A stretch of 34,245 nt of DNA from a virus. The notes beneath the pieces were generated by a model, which saw only the letters and a list, made by a program, of their open reading frames with translations, was not told the DNA's origin and ran no database searches. Location of the stretch: the IMG/VR virus record IMGVR_UViG_3300042562_001170, positions 1 through 34,245 of that record; one strand, written 5' to 3'. Positions 19,709-27,425 of the stretch are shown here, in pieces. Each line of letters opens with the position of its first letter. Positions within the stretch are counted from its first letter, which is position 1. Position numbers and translations under genes: made by a program.

Positions 19709-19987
19709 ATGGCAGACATTGTAAGGCTTGCGCAGGTTTTCCATGACCGTGCGAAGGGGGATGCGGTGCTTACTGCCGCGCTCAAGACGCATTACGATAC
19801 ACTTGCCGACGCGATCATGTCTGGCGCGACCAGCGGCACAATCGTGACGGGCGGAAAGAACGGCGTGAACTACACGACGCGGATCGACACCAGCACGACC
19901 GACCGGTTGAACGCGATGAACTTGGCACTCAGGGGTTTGGATACCGGAATCCGGCCAAGTCGAACCTACCACGCACGCTTCTGCTAA
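19709..19987 (+). CDS. gpW-like head-tail joining protein (92 aa)
   Basis: The ATG at 19709 was chosen over an upstream in-frame codon that would lie in the putative promoter. The position between large terminase and portal, the small size, and the layout of two helices (VFHDRAKGDAVLTAALKTHY, DRLNAMNLALRGLDTG) around a beta hairpin (SGTIVTGGKNGVNYTTRI) all fit the gpW family. These are small proteins that stop up the portal after packaging. The C-terminal RPSRTY segment parallels the basic end of gpW. Confidence 0.65.
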   Translation: MADIVRLAQVFHDRAKGDAVLTAALKTHYDTLADAIMSGATSGTIVTGGKNGVNYTTRIDTSTTDRLNAMNLALRGLDTGIRPSRTYHARFC

Positions 19988-19991
19988 CCCT

Positions 19992-21524
19992 ATGATCGTT
20001 GACGCTAACGGAAACCCGGCAACACCCTACCGCCGCTTCTCTCACGGAAGCGAGGCGAACTCCAATGCGCGGCCTTGGCAACCGACCCGGCTGGACGACA
20101 TTGAAAAGCTCATCACCCCCTACGACAGGCAAACCTTGGTTTCCGTGTCGCGGTCGATCATCGAGAACTTCGGGCCGATCAAAGGTGCCATCCGCCAGAT
20201 CGCCATGTTCTCCGTGGGCGACGCGTGGAAGCCGAAGAACGCATCCACCTCCGAACGGTGGAGGAAAAAGGCGGAACGCGTTGTAAGGGAGGAGTTCTGC
20301 CCGATTGCCGACATCCGGGGCGGTGGCCGGGGATTCACGGACATCCTGTACCATTCGTCGATCCTCCTCGACCGCGACGGCGAGGTTTTCATCCTTCTGA
20401 CGGAGCATGACAGCGGCTACCCAGCACTGCAAGTGGTCCCGTCCCACCGGATTCGGTCCAGCTACCTTAATGGGTCAAGCGTGACCCAAGAGGTGGTTCA
20501 AGAGGGACCATACGCGGGCGGCATGATCCTCGACGGGGTGATTTGCAACAAGCGGGGAACAGTCATCGCCTACCGATACATGGAGGATGACAAGACCAGC
20601 TTCAAGGACATCCCGGCCACATCGATGATCCATTGCTTTGAGTCGGATTACCCCGAGAGCAAGCGTGGCTACCCATCGATCACGCACGGACTAAACGACA
20701 TTCGGGACTCGATGCAGTCGCACGAATGGGAGCGGCTTAACATGCTGATCCGTTCTTCCATCGCGCTCATTGAGTCCAACGAAAGCGGAGTTCCTGACGA
20801 CGGGATGCCTGGCAATCACTTCGCGGGAAGCTCAAGCGTGTCAGAAGAGAGAGGCACGACCGTCCGGTATATGGAGGGTGGCGCGGTCAAGCATTTCAGA
20901 GCCGGAACCGGAAGCAAGATCGACGTTCTCAAGCATGAGAACCCTGGCAATATGTGGAGCGACTACAACGACCGCATGATTCGCATGACGCTCTCCGGTA
21001 TCCCTTGGCCGGTTGCCATGGTTTGGTCGGCCACAGGCCAAGGAACGGCAGAAAGAAAGGAGATCGAGCTTGCCCGCCGCACGGTTAAAGACCGGCAGGC
21101 ATCGCTTCGCGTTCTCGCCAAGCGGTGTATTGGATACGCCACCCAGAAGCTCAAGAAGCTTGGGCGGATCGGCGAGTCTGAAGACTGGTGGAGATGGGAT
21201 TTCAATATGCCTCCCGTCATCACCATTGACGACGGCAGGATTTCAAAGGCCATGCTGGAACTCTGGCGGGCCGGGGTAATTTCCGACGAGGACATTCTAT
21301 CCGACCTCGGCAAGGACGAGGAGGACTACTGGCCGCGAAAGTTCGACAATGCCGTCAAGAAGGAGCAGGCGTTTGAGGCGGCCCAGCAGAAGGGCGGGGT
21401 GACGCTCGATCCTCGCTACAAGGGCATGTTTACCGCCAATGACATGAATCCGTCGATGCAATCGCGCCCGCCGGAAGATCAGGAATCAACCGAAGCCGAA
21501 GAAACCCAAGAGGAAGATGCCTGA
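19992..21524 (+). CDS. Portal protein, lambda B-type (510 aa)
   Basis: The lambda-type portal is recognisable from RPWQPTRLDDIEKLI, TLVSVSRSIIENFGPIKGAI, then LQVVPSHRIRS, MIHCFESDYPESKRGYPSIT and WPVAMVWSATGQGTAERKEI. The central ALIESNESG and GTGSKIDVLKHENPG segments also fit. The length is near that of lambda gpB (533 aa). The protein forms the dodecameric ring at the head vertex through which DNA passes. The acidic tail (EDQESTEAEETQEEDA) ends in an 8-bp overlap with the protease gene. No Shine-Dalgarno sequence precedes the ATG. Confidence 0.93.
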   Translation: MIVDANGNPATPYRRFSHGSEANSNARPWQPTRLDDIEKLITPYDRQTLVSVSRSIIENFGPIKGAIRQIAMFSVGDAWKPKNASTSERWRKKAERVVREEFCPIADIRGGGRGFTDILYHSSILLDRDGEVFILLTEHDSGYPALQVVPSHRIRSSYLNGSSVTQEVVQEGPYAGGMILDGVICNKRGTVIAYRYMEDDKTSFKDIPATSMIHCFESDYPESKRGYPSITHGLNDIRDSMQSHEWERLNMLIRSSIALIESNESGVPDDGMPGNHFAGSSSVSEERGTTVRYMEGGAVKHFRAGTGSKIDVLKHENPGNMWSDYNDRMIRMTLSGIPWPVAMVWSATGQGTAERKEIELARRTVKDRQASLRVLAKRCIGYATQKLKKLGRIGESEDWWRWDFNMPPVITIDDGRISKAMLELWRAGVISDEDILSDLGKDEEDYWPRKFDNAVKKEQAFEAAQQKGGVTLDPRYKGMFTANDMNPSMQSRPPEDQESTEAEETQEEDA

Positions 21525-22992
21525 CGAGAACTACCCCAACGAAGGCATGATTGCCGAGGCTAAACGCGGCCTTGAGTGGCGGCGTGAATACGGTCGTGGC
21601 GGCACTGGAATCGGCGTGGCACGCGCTAGAGACATTTCCCGTCGCGCCAATCTTTCGGACGACACGATCCGCAGAATGCACAGCTATTTCTCGCGCCACG
21701 AGGTGGACAAGAAGGGGCAGGGCTTCTCCCCCGGTGAGGATGGCTACCCATCCGCTGGGCGCATCGCGTGGGCGCTGTGGGGTGGCGATCCAGGCCAAAC
21801 ATGGGCAGCCGCTTGGGTGCGCCGAAACGAATCTGAAAACTCAACAAATGCAACGACTATGAATCTGATCCAGATTGAAAACAGGACCGGAAAGGTGAAG
21901 CTGAACGATGCGGTGACGCCGTGGAGTTCTGACGACCTGATCGGTGAAATTGAAAAGCTCTACGGAGCGAAAGCAGTAGCCGAAAACCTGCGCATTGGCG
22001 AGTTCACGGCTAAGGCTGACGACGCTTTGGAGACGCTGGAAATCGAGATCAACAGCCCAGGCGGCAGCGTTCTCGACGGGTATCGCGTTTACCACTCCCT
22101 GATGGGGATGCGGGAGCGCGGTGTTCGCGTCATCGCAACCGGCAACGGCATCGTCGCCAGTATGGCATCCGTGATCTTCATGGCGGCAGACGAGCGCCGG
22201 ATCACGCAAGGCTCGCGGATCATGATTCACGAAGCGCAGCAGGTTGTCGCTGGAGACTCCGGCGACCATGCGCGAGCCGCTAAGATCCTCGACGAAATGA
22301 GCGACGAGATCGCTGGGATCTACGCGGGCGTTACCGGCGCGGGCAAAGACGAGATGCGCGAACTGATGAAGAAGGAGACTTGGATGGGCGCAGCGGAAGC
22401 GGTGGAGCGCAAGTTTGCCGATTCCATCGTTGGAAAATCCCCGATTGACAAAAACGCAAATAAATTGCAAAAGCAAAGCACTAACGAAATGAGCATTCTC
22501 GACCGACTACTTCCAAACGGAGAGCTTCAGGCGAAGCTCGACTTTGCCAACGGCGAGCTTATCGCCAAAGACTCCGAAATCCAAAGCCTCACTGCGAAGC
22601 TTACCGAAGCAGATCACCTGCTCGCTTCCGCAATCGACGAGGTCGAAGAGTTCAAGGCTAAAGCGGAAAGCTCAGAGTCTCTCTGCAAGGCCGAAGCAGA
22701 TGCCCACAACGCAACCAAGCAGGAGCTTGAAGCCGCGAAAGCACCGGAGTCGGTGATCAAGGCCATCGAGTCCGCAGTTGAAGACGAGGAAAACGAAGAC
22801 TGCCCAATCAAGGAGGCGGTCAACAAGCTCGTCACCAACCGAATCGTCGCATCCGGGCATCCTCCCCTTGATATTCAAAAGGCGGAACAAGAGGAATCCA
22901 AGGCGACCACCATTTCCCGCGCTTCCTTCAACAATCTTTCTCACCCGAAGCGAAATGCATTCATCCGCGAAGGCGGGAAAATCACCGAATAA
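21517..22992 (+). CDS. Prohead protease, ClpP-like (S14/S49 group), with N-terminal domain and C-terminal scaffold (491 aa)
   Basis: Three parts can be seen. Residues 1-105 form a small domain (IAEAKRGLEWRREYGRGGTG, IRRMHSYFSRHEVD, AGRIAWALWGGD) that often accompanies phage head proteases. Residues 115-310 form a ClpP-type protease: INSPGGSV, the catalytic Ser in VASMAS (Ser215) and His in MIHEA (His238). The usual third residue, Asp, appears replaced by Thr in KKETWM. Residues 325-491 are a charged coiled coil, the scaffold. Internal Met115 and Met325 mark where free-standing proteins would begin. The enzyme matures the prohead and removes the scaffold. Confidence 0.9.
   Translation: MPDENYPNEGMIAEAKRGLEWRREYGRGGTGIGVARARDISRRANLSDDTIRRMHSYFSRHEVDKKGQGFSPGEDGYPSAGRIAWALWGGDPGQTWAAAWVRRNESENSTNATTMNLIQIENRTGKVKLNDAVTPWSSDDLIGEIEKLYGAKAVAENLRIGEFTAKADDALETLEIEINSPGGSVLDGYRVYHSLMGMRERGVRVIATGNGIVASMASVIFMAADERRITQGSRIMIHEAQQVVAGDSGDHARAAKILDEMSDEIAGIYAGVTGAGKDEMRELMKKETWMGAAEAVERKFADSIVGKSPIDKNANKLQKQSTNEMSILDRLLPNGELQAKLDFANGELIAKDSEIQSLTAKLTEADHLLASAIDEVEEFKAKAESSESLCKAEADAHNATKQELEAAKAPESVIKAIESAVEDEENEDCPIKEAVNKLVTNRIVASGHPPLDIQKAEQEESKATTISRASFNNLSHPKRNAFIREGGKITE
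22489..22992 (+). CDS. Nested scaffold protein by internal start (167 aa)
   Basis: The in-frame ATG at 22489 would yield the C-terminal third of the protease as a separate protein, as lambda Nu3 is made within gene C. The protein is a long coiled coil (LQAKLDFANGELIAKDSEIQ, EVEEFKAKAESSESLCKAEA) with a C-terminal basic segment (NNLSHPKRNAFIREGGKI) suitable for coat binding. The DNA before it is AT-rich, with TTGCAA at 22465-22470, unlike its surroundings, as would suit an internal initiation site. No SD is seen. Confidence 0.55.
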   Translation: MSILDRLLPNGELQAKLDFANGELIAKDSEIQSLTAKLTEADHLLASAIDEVEEFKAKAESSESLCKAEADAHNATKQELEAAKAPESVIKAIESAVEDEENEDCPIKEAVNKLVTNRIVASGHPPLDIQKAEQEESKATTISRASFNNLSHPKRNAFIREGGKITE

Positions 22993-23015
22993 CCAACTCT
23001 CAAACCTAGACCATT

Positions 23016-24188
23016 ATGGCCAACGACATCTCACTCACCGGACTGACCGAAGTCCTCTATCAAGCCCGCGACATCGTCGCAAGGGAACCGACCGGCTTCG
23101 CCCAGGGCGTTATCGTCAACGGCGGATCTGAAGGCGTATCCTCTGGTGGAAGCGTCATCTCGATGCGAACCACCGAGCCGACGCTGGAAACCAGCTACAC
23201 CCCGGCGATGACCCCGCCTGACGCGGCTGACATCACGACCAGCGCCGAAACCCTGTCGCTTTCGCTCTACGCTGGCGCAAGCATCCCCCTCAAGGGCGAG
23301 CAGTGGGCGCAACTTGCCAACACGGTCGGCGCTGAAGCCGCCTTGCAGGCTCTCTACGCTCAGGCGATCCGCAAGATGATCAATCAGGTGGAAGCCTCGA
23401 TTGCAACCGTCGCCTACCAGAACTCCAGCCGTGCTGTTGGAGCCGCTGGAACCACTCCGTTCTCGGCCAACTTTGAAGTCCTGTCGGACCTCTACCGCAT
23501 CCTTGAGGACAACGGCACCCCGATGTCTGACGGAATGCTGTCCTGCGTGCTGAACACCGCCGCTGCCGCCAACCTGCGCAAGCGGTCGAGTCTAACCAAC
23601 GTCGGCGATGCTGGCACCGATGCCACCCTTCGCCGGGGCGAGTTGCTCAACCTGTTCAACATGTCGATCCGCTCCAGTGCGGGAGTCCAGTCCCACACGA
23701 AGGGTGCTGGCACCGGCTACCTGATCAACAACGGCAACGTCGCGGTCGGCTCCACCACCCTCACTGTTGACGGTGGAACGGTGAACAGCACCGGCATCAA
23801 GGCCGGTGATGTCATCACGGTGGCCGACGATCCGAGCGCCGGTGCCTACGTCGTCAAGACCGGACTCACTGCCGCCTCTGGCAGCTTGGTGATCAACCAG
23901 CCTGGCTTGCGCGGTCTGATCGTCAACGACAAGGCCGTTACCGTTGGTAATAGCTATGCTGGCAATGTCGCATTCCACAAGAACGCGATTGAGCTTGCGA
24001 TGCGTCCGCCCGCCCAGCCACCCGGCGGAGATGCTGGCGAGGAGATCGCCACGCTGTTCGACGAGCGCACCGGCTTGTCGTTCTCCGCACGCCTCTACAA
24101 GGGCTACGGGATGAGCCAGATCAAGCTGATGTCCTTCTACGGCGTCAAGGCTTGGAAGCCAGAGTTCATCGCTACCCTGATGGGCTAA
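23016..24188 (+). CDS. Major capsid protein, P22 coat-type (390 aa)
   Basis: The P22 gp5-type coat is indicated by the start MANDISLTGLTEVLYQARDI and the segment LYAGASIPLKGEQWAQLAN. An inserted beta domain (VAVGSTTLTVDGGTVNST, GIKAGDVITVADDPS) lies at the place of the P22 I-domain. The ending AFHKNAIELAMRPP, then FDERTGLSFSARLYKGYGMS is the conserved C-terminal part of this family. It forms the HK97-fold shell. The gene stands between scaffold and a terminator hairpin and would be the most abundantly made product. No SD sequence precedes the ATG. Confidence 0.9.
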   Translation: MANDISLTGLTEVLYQARDIVAREPTGFAQGVIVNGGSEGVSSGGSVISMRTTEPTLETSYTPAMTPPDAADITTSAETLSLSLYAGASIPLKGEQWAQLANTVGAEAALQALYAQAIRKMINQVEASIATVAYQNSSRAVGAAGTTPFSANFEVLSDLYRILEDNGTPMSDGMLSCVLNTAAAANLRKRSSLTNVGDAGTDATLRRGELLNLFNMSIRSSAGVQSHTKGAGTGYLINNGNVAVGSTTLTVDGGTVNSTGIKAGDVITVADDPSAGAYVVKTGLTAASGSLVINQPGLRGLIVNDKAVTVGNSYAGNVAFHKNAIELAMRPPAQPPGGDAGEEIATLFDERTGLSFSARLYKGYGMSQIKLMSFYGVKAWKPEFIATLMG

Positions 24189-24213
24189 GTTTTTCTTGGT
24201 GTGTTCATGGTAG

Positions 24214-24248
24214 GGGGCTGGGGAGAAATCCTCAGCCCCTTAGCTTTG
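24214..24248 (+). terminator. Hairpin terminator/attenuator after the coat gene
   Basis: GGGGCTGGGGA (24214-24224) pairs with TCCTCAGCCCC (24229-24239) through eleven pairs, one of them G-T, closed by a GAAA tetraloop. The following TTAGCTTTG is only weakly T-rich, so read-through is likely. It would raise capsid mRNA relative to the tail genes. Confidence 0.75.
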
Positions 24249-24255
24249 CAAGTAA

Positions 24256-24292
24256 TTTGCGTTTGCAATAATTTTGCGTTTGCGATATTAGC
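24256..24292 (+). promoter_or_regulatory. Candidate tail-operon promoter with 11-bp direct repeat
   Basis: TTTGCGTTTGC occurs at 24256-24266 and 24273-24283, 17 bp apart. Overlapping it, TTGCAA (24264-24269) lies 17 bp before TATTAG (24287-24292), which ends five bases before the ATG at 24298. The geometry predicts a leaderless message. The repeat could alternatively be an activator site. Confidence 0.5.
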
Positions 24293-24297
24293 AAGGC

Positions 24298-24624
24298 ATG
24301 TCCGAACTGGATACCTTCATGCGCGGTTGCGCTGTCATCGCTGATCCGGTGATGGGCGAGGACACGCTGGTTCTGGACAACGGAGTGTCATTCAAGGGTA
24401 TATGGTCCGGCGTTTCGTCGATGACTCAGGCGGAAGATGGCGGGCCAATGCTCGACGTTGATGCCTCGATCTGCGGAACACTTGGAACCGGTATTACCCG
24501 GCAACAGCTTATCGGCAAGGTCGGCACGGCGAAGGGCGAGCGTTTCCGCGTGATGAATGCGGACATCGGTGAGGTATTTACTACAATCTTCTTGGTTCAC
24601 GCATCCCAGTTTACGAAGCGATGA
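24298..24624 (+). CDS. Head-tail connector-type protein (108 aa)
   Basis: It is the first gene after the coat terminator, where lambda has FII and related stopper proteins, and its size is right (FII is 117 aa). The protein is beta-rich (CAVIADPVMGEDTLVLDNGV, FKGIWSGVSS; FRVMNADIGEVFTTIFLVH). The ending resembles the FII/stopper-type layout in which a final strand follows an Asp-Gly-type turn. The assignment rests mainly on position. ATGA overlap with the next gene. Confidence 0.55.
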   Translation: MSELDTFMRGCAVIADPVMGEDTLVLDNGVSFKGIWSGVSSMTQAEDGGPMLDVDASICGTLGTGITRQQLIGKVGTAKGERFRVMNADIGEVFTTIFLVHASQFTKR

Positions 24625-25541
24625 TCACGTTCAACGACACCAGATTGCAGAAAAGGGTGAAGGCGTTTAACGATAACGTCGCGAAGACCCTTGGGCAGGA
24701 CATGGCGCTGACCGCAAAACGGGCGTGCTTCTACGCGATGGAATACACGCTTCCTGTGTCATCGAAGGCAAAGGCATGGCCCATGGAGCCGATGTTGCAA
24801 CGCATCGACGACGACGTAAAAAAAGCGTATCCATCTACCGATGATCCGAGATGGGGTGCGAGCGCATACCAACTGATCCAAGATGCCTACAAAAAGGAGA
24901 AGGCGGATGCCTTCTTGGCAGCGTTTTTCGGCAAGCCTCGCGCATTGTCAAAACTTGGAATCGGTTCCAGCGAGGAGCAAGCTGCCAAATACGAAGCCGT
25001 CCCCGACCCTAAGGTCATGGTTTCAAAGATGAGGAAGGTGCCGAAGAAAACCAGCAACGAGGCATACGCCGCGCTTCGCAACAAGTATACCGTCAAGCGC
25101 AATGGGGCGCTGCGACTCGCAGCCAATACCCCGCCGCTCGCGCTTGTGGAAAGCTCCAGGCGGAATGCTTTTGCAGCAAAACGCAAGAAGACGGCAGGAC
25201 TCGCGAAGGCGAGTTGGTATGCCGCGTTCTCCAAGCTGATGACGAAGGGTGGGCAGCGGAACTACACGAAAGCCAAATCGGAAGAAGGACGCTTCGTGTG
25301 GCCGAAGGAATGCCGCCGCCTTCAGAACCTTTTCGGTGCTGGGATTGGTAATGCTTTTGTCTCGACGACCGGTGCATACGGCAGGGCTGAAATCTCATCT
25401 TCAGTTAGATACATTGAAGAAGCTTTCCCATACCACCTTCAAAATGCTGCCATCAAGCAGACGAAGAATGCCATGCGGATCATCTTTGAGCTTCGCTACA
25501 AGAACCGAAAAAACATGGAGGTAATGCTAACGGCAGCATGA
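24621..25541 (+). CDS. Tail completion/minor tail protein, Z/gp10-like by position (306 aa)
   Basis: This basic, helical protein starts MITFNDTRLQKRVKAFNDNV, like the HK97 gp10/lambda Z group of tail completion proteins, and stands where that gene is expected. The middle holds many Lys/Arg/Ala-rich segments. The end (YIEEAFPYHLQNAAIKQTKN, AMRIIFELRYKNRKNM) is helical. At 306 aa it is longer than Z (192 aa), so it may contain an extra domain. ATGA overlaps on both sides. Confidence 0.5.
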   Translation: MITFNDTRLQKRVKAFNDNVAKTLGQDMALTAKRACFYAMEYTLPVSSKAKAWPMEPMLQRIDDDVKKAYPSTDDPRWGASAYQLIQDAYKKEKADAFLAAFFGKPRALSKLGIGSSEEQAAKYEAVPDPKVMVSKMRKVPKKTSNEAYAALRNKYTVKRNGALRLAANTPPLALVESSRRNAFAAKRKKTAGLAKASWYAAFSKLMTKGGQRNYTKAKSEEGRFVWPKECRRLQNLFGAGIGNAFVSTTGAYGRAEISSSVRYIEEAFPYHLQNAAIKQTKNAMRIIFELRYKNRKNMEVMLTAA

Positions 25542-25993
25542 CAATCACCGACCGAATTTCCACGGCTCTTGTCGAAGTGATCGGCAACCTCACGCTTCCC
25601 GGCGACCCTGTCGTGACGGGGCAGATTGAGCTTGCCGAGAACGAAGAGGAAAACGTCCGCGTCATCGTGGCTGCAACCAACGCAAATCTGCGATCCCCTC
25701 TACTTCCAGGCAACTACGACATCATTGGCGAGGTAACCATCTTCAAGACCATCGACCAACAGGACGATCAAGCGGAAGATCTCAAAGGAGACTTCCGCGA
25801 GCTTTGTGATGCCTTGGAGGAAATCATCGGAATGAAGCCGATCATGCGGACTTTCTTGGAATCCGCCGACCCGCAGCTCCACATTTATTCGTGGACCCTC
25901 ACCGGACAGGAATCTTTCATGCAATCCCGCGCAATGGGCGCAAAATTCACTTGGACGGCATACGCCCGACAAGACCCACACAATCCCAACTGA
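25538..25993 (+). CDS. Tail terminator-like protein, U-type (151 aa)
   Basis: By position it corresponds to lambda U. The layout, an N-terminal helix (MTITDRISTALVEVIGNL), a beta part with VRVIVAATNANLR, the strand GNYDIIGEVTIFK, then a helix FRELCDALEEIIG and final strands (LHIYSWTLTGQE), is that of tail terminator proteins. These cap the tail tube at its final length and join it to the head. No distinct motif exists for the family, so this is a positional and fold-level call. Confidence 0.6.
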   Translation: MTITDRISTALVEVIGNLTLPGDPVVTGQIELAENEEENVRVIVAATNANLRSPLLPGNYDIIGEVTIFKTIDQQDDQAEDLKGDFRELCDALEEIIGMKPIMRTFLESADPQLHIYSWTLTGQESFMQSRAMGAKFTWTAYARQDPHNPN

Positions 25994-26001
25994 CCAAAAT
26001 T

Positions 26002-26379
26002 ATGCCTGCTACCGTTATTGGAACAATCAACTTCGGCCTTTCCGCTGAAACCGGGCTTTTCGCAGAGTCCGTTAGCTTCGACCCCACCGTCCAGGAACGC
26101 TACATCGCGGATCAGGACGGCGATCATGTTGCTGGCGCTCTTTTCGGGGCTTCCGCAACCTTCTCTATTGAAGGCGCGTTCTCCACCTCCGGCTCCCCCA
26201 CTTGGACACTTGGCGGCCAGCTGACCATTGCCAACGCCCCAACATGGTCTGCATTCTTTAATACCTACAGCACTGGCGGGCGGGTGATCCTTACCAGCGC
26301 GAGCGTGGGCAAGGGGAACGAAACGGAAGAGCGCAGAACCCTCGGTGGCGTATTCAAGCCATTCATGACTGCGATCTAA
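26002..26379 (+). CDS. Tail tube (major tail) protein candidate (125 aa)
   Basis: The ATG at 26002 is chosen, since an upstream in-frame start would overlap the terminator gene by more than 100 bp. The protein is short and beta-rich (VIGTINFGLSAETGLFAESV, SATFSIEGAFSTSGSPTWTL, GRVILTSASVGKGNE). It lies exactly between the terminator-like gene and the chaperone pair, where the tube gene is expected. Small tube proteins of 120-200 aa are common. No signature motif to confirm. Confidence 0.6.
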   Translation: MPATVIGTINFGLSAETGLFAESVSFDPTVQERYIADQDGDHVAGALFGASATFSIEGAFSTSGSPTWTLGGQLTIANAPTWSAFFNTYSTGGRVILTSASVGKGNETEERRTLGGVFKPFMTAI

Positions 26380-26404
26380 GCCTCACAACCAATAATAGAA
26401 TAAA

Positions 26405-26791
26405 ATGTCATCCTTCATCCACGGGACCAATACTTCCGACATTCGCCTTGTATCGGCGCTCACCGCAATGGGCGTGCCTTGCGACGAGAATCACGCAACG
26501 GTTGCCGCTGGCGATGTTCGCTTGTGGCGGATTGGCGAAGTGTCGAACTGCGGGAAATACAAGACAGCGGAACTCATCATCTTCTGGCGGGATTCGCAGT
26601 TCCACGTTCGCAACCCGAATCATCCGTTCGCCTACGTTAAGGCGGCACTCTGGAATCACAAGATGATCGTTGAGGCCGTGAAGAAGGATCGGAAGCTTGT
26701 GATGATCCGCAAGGGTGACTCCATCGCCTTCCTTCACCCGGACTGCTCGTCGGAGACGGAGCGGAAGATTCTCAGCCAATTCAACCAATAA
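26405..26791 (+). CDS. Hypothetical tail-region protein (128 aa)
   Basis: Found between tube and chaperone genes. It contains VRLWRIGEVSNCGKYKTAEL, IIFWRDSQFHVRNPNHPFAYV and a C-terminal DSIAFLHPDCSSETERKIL. The fold seems alpha/beta. I do not recognise it. It is preceded by the AT-rich leader ATAATAGAATAAA and separated from the next gene by only one base. Confidence 0.6.
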   Translation: MSSFIHGTNTSDIRLVSALTAMGVPCDENHATVAAGDVRLWRIGEVSNCGKYKTAELIIFWRDSQFHVRNPNHPFAYVKAALWNHKMIVEAVKKDRKLVMIRKGDSIAFLHPDCSSETERKILSQFNQ

Positions 26792-26792
26792 T

Positions 26793-27146
26793 ATGACACG
26801 ACAAGACGCACTTGGAGACGCGATCCTCCGCGAACCTCACCCTGTTTACGGCAAGCTGACCTACGGGCGCTTCAGTCGCATCCAGAACCTCACCCGCGAA
26901 CTTCCGGAAGGTGACTCCGCTTTGGCGAATGGCATCGCGTGGGTTATCTGCACCCGCGACAAGAGCAACCCGGAACTGGTTGCCGCCCTTGCCGCTTCAG
27001 ACCCGCGTGAAGCTCTCCGCGACATTTTCGAGGAGGGAATGCACGCGACCGAAGCTCAGCCGTTCCTGGCATGGTTCAACGCGGAAATCGGAGCTGTTGA
27101 CGCGGCATCGACCACCGCCAAGGAAGACACCTCGCCGGGAAAGTAA
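26793..27146 (+). CDS. Tail assembly chaperone, G-type (117 aa)
   Basis: The gene lies directly upstream of the tape measure with a second overlapping frame, the hallmark of the lambda G/GT pair. The protein is acidic and helical (GKLTYGRFSRIQNLTRELPE, DPREALRDIFEEGMHATEAQ) with a Ser/Thr/Lys tail. The zero frame ends at TAA directly behind the slippery heptamer G GGA AAG (27137-27143). It guides polymerisation of the tube around the tape measure and does not enter the virion. Confidence 0.8.
   Translation: MTRQDALGDAILREPHPVYGKLTYGRFSRIQNLTRELPEGDSALANGIAWVICTRDKSNPELVAALAASDPREALRDIFEEGMHATEAQPFLAWFNAEIGAVDAASTTAKEDTSPGK
27137..27143 (+). other. Programmed -1 frameshift slippery site G GGA AAG
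   Basis: The heptamer fits X XXY YYZ in the zero frame (codons GGA AAG) and is the same heptamer used in lambda G-GT. The stop codon TAA follows immediately. Slipping back by one base continues into a long open frame to 27421. Confidence 0.85.
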
Positions 27147-27421
27147 GAAGAAGACCATCGACATGCTACCCGCACTTCCTAGCCACCTGGTGCCACCAAC
27201 TGTATCTCGCCAACGGGATTCAGCGGGACGAAGCCTTGTGGGGGATCTCCATGTCGGAAGGATTTCAACTGATTCACGCATACCTCGTTTTCGAGGGGAT
27301 TCCCCGCAAGTGGACAAACCCGCAGTTTGGCGAGATGGATCTCGACCTACAGAACTGGCGGGAACGCGCAAAGTCCTTGGATGACGAACCGGAAGACGAC
27401 GACGAAACCCTAGCAATCTGA
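27143..27421 (+). CDS. T extension of the tail assembly chaperone, reached by -1 frameshift (92 aa)
   Basis: In the -1 frame the reading VRRRPSTCYPHFLATWCHQL, YLANGIQRDEALWGISMSEG is protein-like and runs without a stop to 27421, so G and T would fuse into a 209-aa GT product. The later part (HAYLVFEGIPRKWTNPQFGE) is followed by an acidic tail (EPEDDDETLAI). Starting translation at the internal ATG (27236) would cut off the conserved-looking first part. In lambda, GT binds the tape measure through T; the next gene here is the tape measure. Confidence 0.8.
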   Translation, partial: VRRRPSTCYPHFLATWCHQLYLANGIQRDEALWGISMSEGFQLIHAYLVFEGIPRKWTNPQFGEMDLDLQNWRERAKSLDDEPEDDDETLAI

Positions 27422-27425
27422 CACC

